DNA of 64,000 bases from Vibrio sp. 10N.261.45.E2 (GTDB lineage Bacteria > Pseudomonadota > Gammaproteobacteria > Enterobacterales > Vibrionaceae): the NCBI RefSeq assembly GCF_002875705.1, contig NZ_MCZZ01000146.1:16641-80640 (forward strand), given 5' to 3'. The notes under the pieces were generated by a model. The model was not told the DNA's origin. It searched no databases and saw only the letters and a program-made list of their open reading frames with translations. The position numbers were made by a program, and so were the translations under genes. The stretch's first letter is position 1. Each line of letters begins with the position of its first letter. This document shows, in pieces, positions 7,822 to 16,783 of this stretch.

Positions 7822-7869
7822 AATTAGAAAAAACCCCCGCACTGATAAGTCCGGGGGTTTTTTCTAATT
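7822..7869 (+). terminator. ilv transcription attenuator
   Basis: AATTAGAAAAAACCCCCG and CGGGGGTTTTTTCTAATT form a perfect 18-bp stem around a 12-base loop, whose 3' arm includes the six-T release tract. GCGGGGG at 7792-7798, inside the last codons of the leader peptide, is complementary to CCCCCGC at 7834-7840 and so can form a competing antiterminator. The remaining 126 bases before ilvG show no other gene. Confidence 0.92.
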
Positions 7870-7995
7870 TAAACAATCTAATTTTATATTTTTGAGCATT
7901 TTCGGCTTTGCCGATTTACAGGAAGAATGGGAGCACAAGATGTGCAGAGACAAAGGAAACAGTTACCAAAATAAAGGTAATACGGGAGAATTCCG

Positions 7996-9642
7996 ATGAA
8001 AGGCGCAGAACTAGTCGTATCCGCACTCAAGCAACAAGGAATTGAGACCGTATTTGGTTACCCAGGTGGTGCCATCATGCCAATCTACGATGCACTCTAT
8101 GACGGCGGAGTTGAACATATCCTATGTCGCCATGAGCAAGGCGCTGCAATGGCCGCGATCGGCATGGCTCGTGCAACGCAAGATGTCGCTGTTTGTATGG
8201 CAACGTCTGGTCCAGGTGCTACCAACCTAGTCACTGGCCTTGCTGATGCCTTTATGGACTCTATCCCACTGGTTGCCATCACAGGTCAGGTTGCAAGTTC
8301 CCACATCGGTACCGATGCATTCCAAGAAATGGATGTGATTGGTATGTCTCTGTCATGTACTAAACACAGCTACCTAGTCACCGACATAGAAGAGCTAGCT
8401 CCAACTCTAGCCGAAGCGTTTGTGGTAGCAAAATCTGGCCGTCCTGGTCCTGTTATCGTCGATATCGCTAAAGATGTTCAACTCGCAGAAGCGCCTGTTA
8501 ACACTCTTCCGGAATTTACTCCACCCGCTATTCCTGTTGCGACAACGGATGCTATTGAACAAGCACAGTACTTTTTGTCTCAAGCAACCCGTCCTGTTTT
8601 ATACGTAGGTGGTGGTGTTCAACTTGCTAAGGCAACCGACGCGGTTCGTGAGTTTTTACGTCTAAACCCTATGCCTGCCGTAAGCACACTAAAAGGCTTG
8701 GGCACCATTGAACGTGACGACCCACATTACCTTGGCATGCTAGGTATGCACGGCACTAAAGCCGCTAACCTTGTGGTTCAAGAGAGTGACCTATTGATTG
8801 TTGTTGGCGCTCGTTTTGATGACCGAGTAACAGGCAAGCTCGATACCTTTGCACCACACGCGAAAGTTATCCATATCGATATCGATGCAGCTGAGTTCAG
8901 TAAATTGCGTCTTGCCAATGCGCCAATTCGTGGTGACATCAGCAAGATCATGCCTCAACTAGAGCTAAGCCAAGACATCTCCTCTTGGGTACACCACTCT
9001 GAAGGCCTTCGTAGCTCATTCAAATGGCGTTACGACCACCCTGGCGATCTGATCTTTGCTCCACTGCTGTTGAAGCAACTATCTGACATGATGCCTGCAA
9101 GCTCTATCGTTTCGACCGATGTGGGCCAACACCAAATGTGGGCAGCTCAACACATTCAGCCTCGCGATCCACAAAACTTCATCACCTCTGCAGGTTTGGG
9201 CACCATGGGCTTTGGTTTACCAGCCGCTATGGGTGCTTCGGTTGGGCGTCCTGATGACCAATCAATTCTTATATCTGGTGACGGCTCGTTCATGATGAAC
9301 GTGCAAGAGCTTGGCACGCTGAAACGCCGCCAAATCCCAGTGAAAATGGTACTGCTTAATAACTCTCGCTTAGGCATGGTTCGCCAATGGCAATCTCTAT
9401 TCTTTGATGGTCGACACAGTGAAACCATCTTAGATGACAACCCAGACTTCGTGATGCTCGCGAAAGCGTTCGACATCCCAGGCAAAACCATCACGCGTAA
9501 AGAAGAAGTAGAACCAGCACTGAAAGAGATGCTCGAAAGTAAAACCGCTTACCTGCTTCATGTCCTTATCGATGAAGAAGAAAACGTATGGCCACTAGTA
9601 CCGCCAGGTGCTTCAAACAGTGAGATGTTGGAGAACACATAA
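7996..9642 (+). CDS. ilvG: Acetolactate synthase isozyme II, large subunit
   Basis: A thiamine-diphosphate enzyme that joins two pyruvates into acetolactate (valine/leucine) or pyruvate with 2-oxobutanoate (isoleucine). It has 548 residues, the usual size. HEQGAAMAAIGMA, containing the catalytic Glu near residue 47, is present, as is the ThDP/Mg motif starting GDGSF near residue 428 and ending in LLNN. Unlike the frameshifted E. coli K-12 allele, the frame is intact. It is the first structural gene after the attenuator, with ilvM starting one base after its stop. Confidence 0.97.
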   Translation: MKGAELVVSALKQQGIETVFGYPGGAIMPIYDALYDGGVEHILCRHEQGAAMAAIGMARATQDVAVCMATSGPGATNLVTGLADAFMDSIPLVAITGQVASSHIGTDAFQEMDVIGMSLSCTKHSYLVTDIEELAPTLAEAFVVAKSGRPGPVIVDIAKDVQLAEAPVNTLPEFTPPAIPVATTDAIEQAQYFLSQATRPVLYVGGGVQLAKATDAVREFLRLNPMPAVSTLKGLGTIERDDPHYLGMLGMHGTKAANLVVQESDLLIVVGARFDDRVTGKLDTFAPHAKVIHIDIDAAEFSKLRLANAPIRGDISKIMPQLELSQDISSWVHHSEGLRSSFKWRYDHPGDLIFAPLLLKQLSDMMPASSIVSTDVGQHQMWAAQHIQPRDPQNFITSAGLGTMGFGLPAAMGASVGRPDDQSILISGDGSFMMNVQELGTLKRRQIPVKMVLLNNSRLGMVRQWQSLFFDGRHSETILDDNPDFVMLAKAFDIPGKTITRKEEVEPALKEMLESKTAYLLHVLIDEEENVWPLVPPGASNSEMLENT

Positions 9643-9643
9643 C

Positions 9644-9928
9644 ATGAAAAGATACCTATTAGACATCAAAGCCGATGATAAGCCTGTACTACTAGAGCGT
9701 GTTCTTCGTGTTATCCGCCACCGTGGCTTTATTGTTAAGCAAGTCGCAGGCACTCAAAACCACGAAAGCAAAGTGGCGAGTGTTGAGATCATTGTAGACA
9801 GTGAGCGTCCAATCTCTTTCTTGGTCAATCAAATCGAAAAGCTGTGGGATGTGCGTACCGTTGACGTTATCTCTATCAGCCGCAATGAATTGCCAAACAA
9901 CAACTTACAACAAAAGATAAACGCATAA
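9644..9928 (+). CDS. ilvM: Acetolactate synthase isozyme II, small regulatory subunit
   Basis: A 94-residue ACT-domain subunit required for full activity of IlvG. It begins MKRYLLDIKADDKPVLLERVLRV. The longer frame reaching 9608 would overlap ilvG. The ATG at 9644 has TTGGAG upstream and sits one base after the ilvG stop, implying translational coupling. The C-terminal tail after the ACT fold (NNLQQKINA) looks unstructured. Confidence 0.93.
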   Translation: MKRYLLDIKADDKPVLLERVLRVIRHRGFIVKQVAGTQNHESKVASVEIIVDSERPISFLVNQIEKLWDVRTVDVISISRNELPNNNLQQKINA

Positions 9929-9940
9929 GGAACCGCAAAC

Positions 9941-10894
9941 ATGACAGCTAAAACAGCAGACTATATCTGGTTTAACGGTGAAATGGTTCCTTGGGCAGAG
10001 GCGAACGTTCACGTCCTGACTCATGCGATGCACTACGGTACTTCAGTGTTTGAAGGCGTTCGTTGCTACAACACGCCAAAAGGTCCGGTGATCTTCCGTC
10101 ATCCTGAACACGCAAAACGCCTAAAAGACTCAGCAAAAATCTACCGCTTCCCTATTCCTTACACTGAGGAAGAAATTATGGAAGCGACTCGCGAAACGCT
10201 ACGCCAAAATAAGCTAGAGTCAGCGTACATCCGTCCTCTAGGCTTTGTCGGTAACGTGGGTTTGGGTGTATGTCCTCCGGAAAACACGGAAATGGACCTT
10301 ATCATCGCAGCTTTCCCTTGGGGTTCTTACCTAGGCGAAGAAGCGCTAGAAAACGGCGTAGATGCGATGATATCAAGCTGGAACCGTGCGGCTCCAAACA
10401 CGATTCCAACCGCAGCAAAAGCCGGGGGTAACTACTTATCTTCACTACTGGTTGGTGGTGAAGCGCGTCGCCATGGTTACGATGAAGGTATCGCACTAAG
10501 CGTTGATGGTTACCTTTCAGAAGGTGCGGGTGAGAACATCTTTGTAGTGCGTAATGGCGTGCTATCCACACCACCAGCGACCAGCGCAATTCTGCCAGGT
10601 ATTACTCGTGATTCGATCATGACACTAGCAAAAGACATGGGTTATGAGATCCGTGAAGAGAACATTGCTCGTGAAGCGCTATACCTTGCCGATGAAGTCT
10701 TCATGACAGGCACAGCTGCCGAGATCGTTCCGGTTCGCAGCGTAGACAAAATTACAGTAGGTGAAGGCAAACGCGGTCCTATCACTGAAAAAGTTCAAGC
10801 GGCTTACTTTGGTCTATTCAATGGCACCACTGAAGATAAGTGGGGCTGGCTAGACTACGTTTATCCAGAAAACCAAACTTCAGAAAACCAGTAA
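9941..10894 (+). CDS. ilvE: Branched-chain amino acid aminotransferase
   Basis: A fold-type IV PLP enzyme of 317 residues that makes Val, Leu and Ile from their 2-oxo acids with glutamate as donor. The PLP lysine lies in AAKAGGNYLSS near residue 160. Phosphate-binding TGTAAEIVPV and the N-terminal IWFNGEMVPW are typical. It starts 12 bases after ilvM with an AAGGA ribosome-binding site and belongs to the ilv operon. Confidence 0.97.
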   Translation: MTAKTADYIWFNGEMVPWAEANVHVLTHAMHYGTSVFEGVRCYNTPKGPVIFRHPEHAKRLKDSAKIYRFPIPYTEEEIMEATRETLRQNKLESAYIRPLGFVGNVGLGVCPPENTEMDLIIAAFPWGSYLGEEALENGVDAMISSWNRAAPNTIPTAAKAGGNYLSSLLVGGEARRHGYDEGIALSVDGYLSEGAGENIFVVRNGVLSTPPATSAILPGITRDSIMTLAKDMGYEIREENIAREALYLADEVFMTGTAAEIVPVRSVDKITVGEGKRGPITEKVQAAYFGLFNGTTEDKWGWLDYVYPENQTSENQ

Positions 10895-10927
10895 GCAACA
10901 GCCAAATATTTTATAAGGATTTAAGCA

Positions 10928-12769
10928 ATGCCAATCTATCGTTCAGCAACGACTACCCACGGACGCAACATGGCTGGTGCGCGCGCTTTATGGCGTGCAA
11001 CTGGCGTTAAAGATGATGACTTCGGTAAGCCAATCATCGCGGTTGTAAACTCTTTCACTCAATTTGTACCAGGCCACGTTCACCTTAAAGACATGGGTCA
11101 ACTGGTTGCGGGTGAAATCGAGAAAGCGGGCGGTATCGCTAAAGAATTCAACACCATCGCAGTTGATGATGGTATCGCAATGGGTCACGGCGGCATGCTG
11201 TACTCACTGCCATCACGCGAGCTTATCGCAGACTCAGTAGAGTACATGGTTAATGCTCACTGTGCAGATGCGATGGTATGTATCTCTAACTGTGACAAAA
11301 TCACTCCGGGAATGATGATGGCAGCAATGCGCCTTAACATCCCAGTGATCTTTGTATCAGGCGGCCCAATGGAAGCAGGTAAAACCAAGCTTTCAGATCA
11401 GATCATCAAGCTAGACCTTGTTGATGCGATGATCCAAGGTGCCGATCCAACCATTTCTGATGAGCAAAGTGAGCAAGTAGAACGTTCTGCATGTCCAACC
11501 TGTGGTTCATGTTCAGGTATGTTCACAGCTAACTCAATGAACTGTCTAACTGAAGCTCTTGGTCTATCTCAGCCAGGCAACGGTTCTATGCTGGCAACGC
11601 ACGCTGATCGTGAAGAGCTGTTCATCAATGCCGGTAAGCGTATCGTTGACCTTACTAAGCGTTACTACGAGCAAGACGACGAGTCTGCACTACCTCGAAA
11701 TATCGCTAACCGCGCTGCATTTGAAAACGCGATGGCACTGGATATCGCGATGGGCGGCTCTAGTAACACCGTTCTTCACCTATTGGCTTCTGCTCAAGAA
11801 GGTGAGATTGATTTTGATATGGGTGATATCGACGAGATGTCTCGCCGCGTTCCACACCTATGTAAGGTTGCTCCTTCAACACCTAAGTACCACATGGAAG
11901 ATGTTCACCGCGCTGGTGGTGTAATGGCTATCCTAGGTGAACTTGACCGTGCAGGCCTACTGAACAACCAGACTCGCACAGTGCTTGGTCTAAGCATGCA
12001 AGAGCAGCTAGCTCAATACGACATCATGCAGACAGAAGACGAAGCGGTACTTAAGTTCTTCCGCGCAGGCCCAGCAGGTATCCGTACCACCAAGGCTTTC
12101 TCACAAGATTGCCGTTGGGATCGTCTAGATGACGACCGCGTCGATGGTTGTATTCGCACCAAAGAGAACGCATTCAGCCAAGAAGGTGGCTTAGCTGTAC
12201 TTTCAGGCAACATTGCGGTTGATGGCTGTATCGTTAAGACGGCAGGCGTTGATGAAGAGAACCTTAAATTCCAAGGCCCAGCAATCGTATTCGAAAGCCA
12301 AGATAGTGCTGTAGATGGCATCTTAGGCGGCAAAGTGAAAGCGGGCGAAGTGGTTGTTATTCGTTACGAAGGTCCTAAGGGTGGTCCGGGTATGCAAGAG
12401 ATGCTTTACCCAACCACTTACCTAAAATCGATGGGCTTAGGCAAGTCTTGTGCACTCCTAACTGACGGACGTTTCTCTGGTGGTACATCGGGCCTGTCTA
12501 TCGGTCACGCATCTCCAGAAGCAGCAAGTGGCGGTGTAATTGGTCTAGTGAATACCGGCGATATCATCACTATCGACATCCCTAGCCGCTCAATCACACT
12601 TGATGTGCCAGAAGCAGAACTAGAAGCGCGTCGTGTTAAACAAGACGCCCTAGGCTGGAAACCAGAAAACCGTCAGCGTGAAGTGTCGTTCGCACTGAAG
12701 GCTTACGCGAGCATGGCAACCAGTGCTGATAAAGGCGCCGTGCGTGATAAGTCTAAGCTTGAGGGCTAA
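10928..12769 (+). CDS. ilvD: Dihydroxy-acid dehydratase
   Basis: This 613-residue iron-sulfur dehydratase converts dihydroxy acids to 2-oxo acids in the Val/Leu/Ile pathway. Cluster ligands are visible in CISNCDKITPG (near residue 118) and CPTCGSCSGMFTANSMNC (near residue 189). The C-terminal swivel domain carries TDGRFSGGTSGLSIGH. The length matches E. coli closely. ilvA follows after only 2 bases. Confidence 0.97.
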   Translation: MPIYRSATTTHGRNMAGARALWRATGVKDDDFGKPIIAVVNSFTQFVPGHVHLKDMGQLVAGEIEKAGGIAKEFNTIAVDDGIAMGHGGMLYSLPSRELIADSVEYMVNAHCADAMVCISNCDKITPGMMMAAMRLNIPVIFVSGGPMEAGKTKLSDQIIKLDLVDAMIQGADPTISDEQSEQVERSACPTCGSCSGMFTANSMNCLTEALGLSQPGNGSMLATHADREELFINAGKRIVDLTKRYYEQDDESALPRNIANRAAFENAMALDIAMGGSSNTVLHLLASAQEGEIDFDMGDIDEMSRRVPHLCKVAPSTPKYHMEDVHRAGGVMAILGELDRAGLLNNQTRTVLGLSMQEQLAQYDIMQTEDEAVLKFFRAGPAGIRTTKAFSQDCRWDRLDDDRVDGCIRTKENAFSQEGGLAVLSGNIAVDGCIVKTAGVDEENLKFQGPAIVFESQDSAVDGILGGKVKAGEVVVIRYEGPKGGPGMQEMLYPTTYLKSMGLGKSCALLTDGRFSGGTSGLSIGHASPEAASGGVIGLVNTGDIITIDIPSRSITLDVPEAELEARRVKQDALGWKPENRQREVSFALKAYASMATSADKGAVRDKSKLEG

Positions 12770-12771
12770 CT

Positions 12772-14316
12772 ATGAGTGATGACACCTCCAGCCCCCAGAA
12801 ACAAACTGGCGCAGATTATCTGCGTCAGATCCTGAGAGCGCCGGTTTACGAAGCGGCAATTGTGACACCTCTACAGGACATGCCACGTTTAAGCGCGCGC
12901 ATTGGTAATCAGGTTCAGCTCAAACGCGAAGACCGTCAGCCGGTGCACTCGTTCAAGCTACGCGGCGCTTACAACATGGTATCAAGCCTTTCTGAGCAGC
13001 AAAAAGCCGCGGGTGTGATTGCTGCATCGGCGGGTAACCATGCTCAAGGTATGGCGTTGTCTGGCTCTAAGCTGGGTATTCAAACCACGATTGTGATGCC
13101 AAAAACCACCCCTGACATCAAGGTTGATGCGGTACGTGGATTTGGCGGTAACGTTGTTCTGCACGGCAGCAACTTTGATGAAGCCAAGGCAGAAGCTGAG
13201 CGACTATCAGCTGAACATGGTTACACCTTTGTCCCTCCTTTCGATCACCCATTGGTGATTGCTGGGCAAGGCACAATGGGTATGGAAATGCTGCAGCAAA
13301 ATGGTCACATGGATTACATCTTTGTGCCTGTTGGTGGTGGTGGCTTAGCTGCTGGTGTTGCTGTGTTGGTTAAACAGCTGATGCCAGAGATAAAAGTCAT
13401 CGCGGTTGAACCAGAAGACTCATCTTGTTTGAAAGCGGCTCTCGATGCTGGTGAACCTGTGATTCTTGACCAAGTAAGTATGTTTGCTGATGGCGTGGCG
13501 GTTAAACGCATTGGTGAAGAGACATTCCGTCTTTGCCAACAGTACATCGATGGTCACATTGCTGTATCTAGCGATGAAATCTGTTCCGCAGTGAAAGACA
13601 TCTTTGAAGACACTCGTGCGATTGCTGAACCTTCAGGTGCGCTTGCTCTTGCTGGCTTGAAGAAGTTTGCTGAGCAGAACCGGTTGCAAGGTAAGCAACT
13701 GGCAACGGTACTGTCTGGTGCTAATACCAACTTCCACGGTCTGCGTTATGTCTCTGAGCGTTGTGAGTTGGGTGAGAAACGAGAAGGTCTACTTGCAGTC
13801 ACTATTCCAGAGCGACAAGGTGCATTCCTTGAGTTCTGTAATATTATTGGTGGTCGTGCGGTGACTGAGTTTAACTACCGCCACAACGACGAAAGCCTAG
13901 CAAATATCTTCGTTGGTGTACGTCTGCAGGGTGGGCAAGAAGAGCTCGATAATATCATCAATGACCTTCGTGAAGGTGGCTACCCGGTTGTCGATCTGTC
14001 TGATGATGAGATGGCAAAACTGCACATTCGCTACATGATTGGCGGTAAGCCATCAAAACCGTTGAAAGAGCGCCTATACAGCTTTGAGTTCCCAGAATAC
14101 CCAGGTGCATTGATTAAATTCCTTGATACCTTAGGTACCCATTGGAATATCAGCCTGTTCAACTATCGTAACCACGGTGCTGACTACGGTCGTGTATTGT
14201 GTGGTTTCGAACTGGGTGACGATGATTTGGCTCAGTTCTCGACACACCTGCGAGAGCTTGGCTATCAGTGTAAAGATGAAACCGATAACCCTTCCTACAA
14301 GTTCTTCTTGTCTTAA
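12772..14316 (+). CDS. ilvA: Threonine ammonia-lyase, biosynthetic
   Basis: A PLP enzyme that deaminates threonine to 2-oxobutanoate, the committed step to isoleucine, and is inhibited by isoleucine. The PLP lysine is in SFKLRGAYNM (Lys62), and the phosphate loop VGGGGLAAG lies near residue 186. Two C-terminal ACT-like regulatory domains (from about residues 335 and 430) show it is the 514-residue biosynthetic form. It is the last gene of ilvLGMEDA and is closed by a terminator. Confidence 0.97.
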   Translation: MSDDTSSPQKQTGADYLRQILRAPVYEAAIVTPLQDMPRLSARIGNQVQLKREDRQPVHSFKLRGAYNMVSSLSEQQKAAGVIAASAGNHAQGMALSGSKLGIQTTIVMPKTTPDIKVDAVRGFGGNVVLHGSNFDEAKAEAERLSAEHGYTFVPPFDHPLVIAGQGTMGMEMLQQNGHMDYIFVPVGGGGLAAGVAVLVKQLMPEIKVIAVEPEDSSCLKAALDAGEPVILDQVSMFADGVAVKRIGEETFRLCQQYIDGHIAVSSDEICSAVKDIFEDTRAIAEPSGALALAGLKKFAEQNRLQGKQLATVLSGANTNFHGLRYVSERCELGEKREGLLAVTIPERQGAFLEFCNIIGGRAVTEFNYRHNDESLANIFVGVRLQGGQEELDNIINDLREGGYPVVDLSDDEMAKLHIRYMIGGKPSKPLKERLYSFEFPEYPGALIKFLDTLGTHWNISLFNYRNHGADYGRVLCGFELGDDDLAQFSTHLRELGYQCKDETDNPSYKFFLS

Positions 14317-14333
14317 GAGTTAACGACCTAACC

Positions 14334-14363
14334 AAAAAGAGCGAGGATTTACTCGCTCTTTTT
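14334..14363 (+). terminator. ilv operon terminator
   Basis: AAAAAGAGCGAG and CTCGCTCTTTTT form a 12-bp stem with a 6-base loop shortly after the ilvA stop. Facing punR, it could act in both directions. Confidence 0.9.
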
Positions 14364-14415
14364 GTGGGTGCTGATTCAGCTCAAGCTTGAAAAGGATCTT
14401 CTTGTCAAGAGGTCA

Positions 14416-15330
14416 TTAGATCGCCTTACGATGATCCAACCAATCTTGGTGAAGTTGCTCACTCGATCCTAGGTACTTCACCATCCATTCGATCAGTTTA
14501 TGGTTATCGTCTTTTCGCCATACCAAACAACAATGACTTTGCGGGCTCGGTTCCGGTAATATTTTCTCCACCAGCAAGCCTTGTTCGATAATAGGGGCAG
14601 CAATATGTCTTGGCATGTAACCCACCCCAACTCCATTCTTAAGACACTCTATCGCGCTATACCAGTTAGGTAATAAAAGGCGTCTTTGATTAGAGTAGTG
14701 ACCTGTATGTCGCTTAGGGAGCACGCTAGAGGTATCATCCAAGCATATCGCGGGGTATTGGCTAACAAACTCTTCATTGAGGTTTTGCTCTCGCACACAT
14801 GGGTGACTTGGCGACATGACAAACGCCCAATCTAAACGGCCCATGTCTTTAACCTCAAAGTCACCACCAACCGGAATCGCAGAGGTTGCTCCAATCACAA
14901 TATCCGCTCGACCCTGTGCAATGGCTTCCCAAGAACCATTAAACACCTCCATGTTGATCTGAAGCTCTGCAAACTCAAACGTTTGATAGAACTCTTCAAT
15001 CATCGGCTTCATCTTGTCGAGTTTCACCACGTTATCGAGCGTTAAGCGCAAGGTTTTCTTCCAACCTCGAGCCGCTCGTCGAGTCTGGGCACTGACCTCT
15101 TCCATTTGCCTCAGCAACGCGCGCGCCTCTTCAATGAACAGTTCACCTGCAGGTGTCAGCTCTACCTTTCTCGGTAAACGTCTGAAAAGTAAAACATCCA
15201 GTTCTTGCTCGACCTGCCTAACACCGTAGCTGATCGCCGATGGTACTTTGTGCAATTGCTCTGCCGCAGCAGTAAAACTGCCCAAGCGAGCAACAGTGTC
15301 GAGCATTTCTAAAGAGGATTTAGAGAACAT
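14416..15330 (-). CDS. punR: LysR-type regulator, PunR (YdhB) homolog
   Basis: A 304-residue LysR-family activator with an N-terminal winged helix-turn-helix (LEMLDTVARLGSFTAAAEQLH, then VPSAISYGVRQVEQEL) and a periplasmic-binding-protein-like effector domain. Residue patterns such as VFNGSWEAIAQGRADIVIGAT and IPVGG closely follow E. coli YdhB/PunR, which activates the purine nucleoside importer punC. Here too the regulator is divergent from a PunC-like transporter, which supports the assignment. The ligand would be a purine by analogy only. Confidence 0.8.
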   Translation of the reverse strand: MFSKSSLEMLDTVARLGSFTAAAEQLHKVPSAISYGVRQVEQELDVLLFRRLPRKVELTPAGELFIEEARALLRQMEEVSAQTRRAARGWKKTLRLTLDNVVKLDKMKPMIEEFYQTFEFAELQINMEVFNGSWEAIAQGRADIVIGATSAIPVGGDFEVKDMGRLDWAFVMSPSHPCVREQNLNEEFVSQYPAICLDDTSSVLPKRHTGHYSNQRRLLLPNWYSAIECLKNGVGVGYMPRHIAAPIIEQGLLVEKILPEPSPQSHCCLVWRKDDNHKLIEWMVKYLGSSEQLHQDWLDHRKAI

Positions 15331-15493
15331 AAGCCTTCAAATTTTTTGATTGATAACTACATATTTTAGCGTTTTATTTTATCATGTCTGAAAAATAGAA
15401 TGTCAGCATAAATAAACAGGGGCTTTCACTTCTGTATATCAAACAATTTTTTTGATGATAAAAACATCACTACCTTTAGCTTAATGGCATCTT
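15331..15493. promoter_or_regulatory. punR/punC divergent control region
   Basis: This 163-base AT-rich spacer holds two related dyads of the TCAA...TTGA type: one at 15337-15350 near punR, and ATCAA-N9-TTGAT at 15438-15456 near punC. Such spaced dyads are what LysR-type regulators usually bind. The boxes are inferred by eye. Confidence 0.45.
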
Positions 15494-16705
15494 ATGAATA
15501 TTTCTAAATTTCAATTGGTCTACCTTGCAGTTCTTTCAATGCTTGGCTTTATCGCGACCGATATGTACCTTCCTGCATTTAAGGCAATGGAAGTTGATTT
15601 CGCAACCGGTCCAGAGCAAATTGCTTTGTCTCTAACCGTATTCCTTGGCGGTATGGCGATGGGTCAACTTCTTTGGGGTCTAGCAAGTGACAAGTATGGT
15701 CACCGCAATACGCTGGCGGTTGGCCTGGTTATCTTTACTGCAGCTTCATTTGGCTTAGCATTCAGTACTGAGGTATGGCATCTACTGACACTACGCTTCA
15801 TCCAAGCGATCGGTGTATGTGCTCCTGCGGTGATCTGGCAAGCAATGGTTATCAAGCGTTACTCGCAAAGCAGTAGCCAGCAAATTTTTGCAACCATCAT
15901 GCCTTTGGTTGCGTTATCTCCTGCACTAGCACCTCAGTTAGGTGTGTTATTGGCGGATAACTTTGGTTGGCACAGTATCTTCGTTACCTTAACGCTAATG
16001 GGTGCGCTACTTGTCGCAACGACTATGGCTCAACCAAAAGAAGCACCAGAAGTAAAACAAACATCTATTAAGACAGACATCAAGATGTTGCTTAAATCAA
16101 AGCCTTACATGGGTAATGTTTTAATGTTTGCTTCTGCGTCTGCAGCTTTCTTCGCTTACCTAACGGGTATGCCAGAGATCATGGCTCAGCTAGGTTATGA
16201 AGCAAAAGACATCGGCCTAAGCTTCATCCCACAAACAATCGCATTCATGGCGGGTGGTTACTTTGGTAAGCAAGCTGTGAAGAAATACGGCGATGGCGTT
16301 GTACTAAGAAATCTTATCGGTTTGTTCAGCGTAGCAGCGATGCTTATCTTCATCGCATCACAGTGGGAACTGACGTCAATCTGGCCTCTACTTGCGCCTT
16401 TCTGTTTGATTGCGGTAGCAAACGGTGCACTTTACCCAATCGTAGTAAACCGTGCCCTATCAAGCGCTAAACAAAGCCCAGCAACAGCTGCTGGTCTGCA
16501 AAACAGTCTGCAAATCAGCATCAGCGGCCTATCAAGTGCATTGGTTGCGGCAATGGCTAGCCAAGCATTGAGCGCAACAGGTATCGCAGTTGTGATTTGT
16601 TTAGGTGCGTTGTGGGTTGGCTACATTATTTCTAACAAAGAGCTTTCTGAACACTTCGCTACGCCAGACAACTCTCGTGTAGTCGCTGACGAGAAACAAG
16701 ACTAG
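15494..16705 (+). CDS. punC: MFS transporter, PunC (YdhC) homolog
   Basis: A 403-residue major-facilitator protein of the Bcr/CflA subfamily with about 12 membrane segments. ATDMYLPAF near the N-terminus, SLTVFLGGMAMGQLLWG, and MPLVALSPALAPQLG closely track E. coli YdhC, shown to import purine nucleosides such as adenosine. Bcr-like drug efflux is the alternative, but the divergent PunR-like regulator favours PunC. No convincing Shine-Dalgarno is seen, although the N-terminus fits the family. Confidence 0.8.
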   Translation: MNISKFQLVYLAVLSMLGFIATDMYLPAFKAMEVDFATGPEQIALSLTVFLGGMAMGQLLWGLASDKYGHRNTLAVGLVIFTAASFGLAFSTEVWHLLTLRFIQAIGVCAPAVIWQAMVIKRYSQSSSQQIFATIMPLVALSPALAPQLGVLLADNFGWHSIFVTLTLMGALLVATTMAQPKEAPEVKQTSIKTDIKMLLKSKPYMGNVLMFASASAAFFAYLTGMPEIMAQLGYEAKDIGLSFIPQTIAFMAGGYFGKQAVKKYGDGVVLRNLIGLFSVAAMLIFIASQWELTSIWPLLAPFCLIAVANGALYPIVVNRALSSAKQSPATAAGLQNSLQISISGLSSALVAAMASQALSATGIAVVICLGALWVGYIISNKELSEHFATPDNSRVVADEKQD

Positions 16706-16724
16706 TTTCTGGGTCAACGAAAAC

Positions 16725-16756
16725 AAAAAAAGAGCGAGATTAATCGCTCTTTTTTT
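16725..16756. terminator. punC terminator, bidirectional
   Basis: AAAAAAAGAGCGA and TCGCTCTTTTTTT form a long stem with A- and T-runs on either side. It lies between the convergent punC and the GGDEF gene. Confidence 0.88.
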
Positions 16757-16783
16757 ATATCTAAATTTTGCCTGTGCTTATGA

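Noticed and set aside
7676..7876. Minus-strand 66-residue ORF across the ilv leader
   Set aside because: It covers the leader peptide and attenuator, whose function explains the sequence fully.
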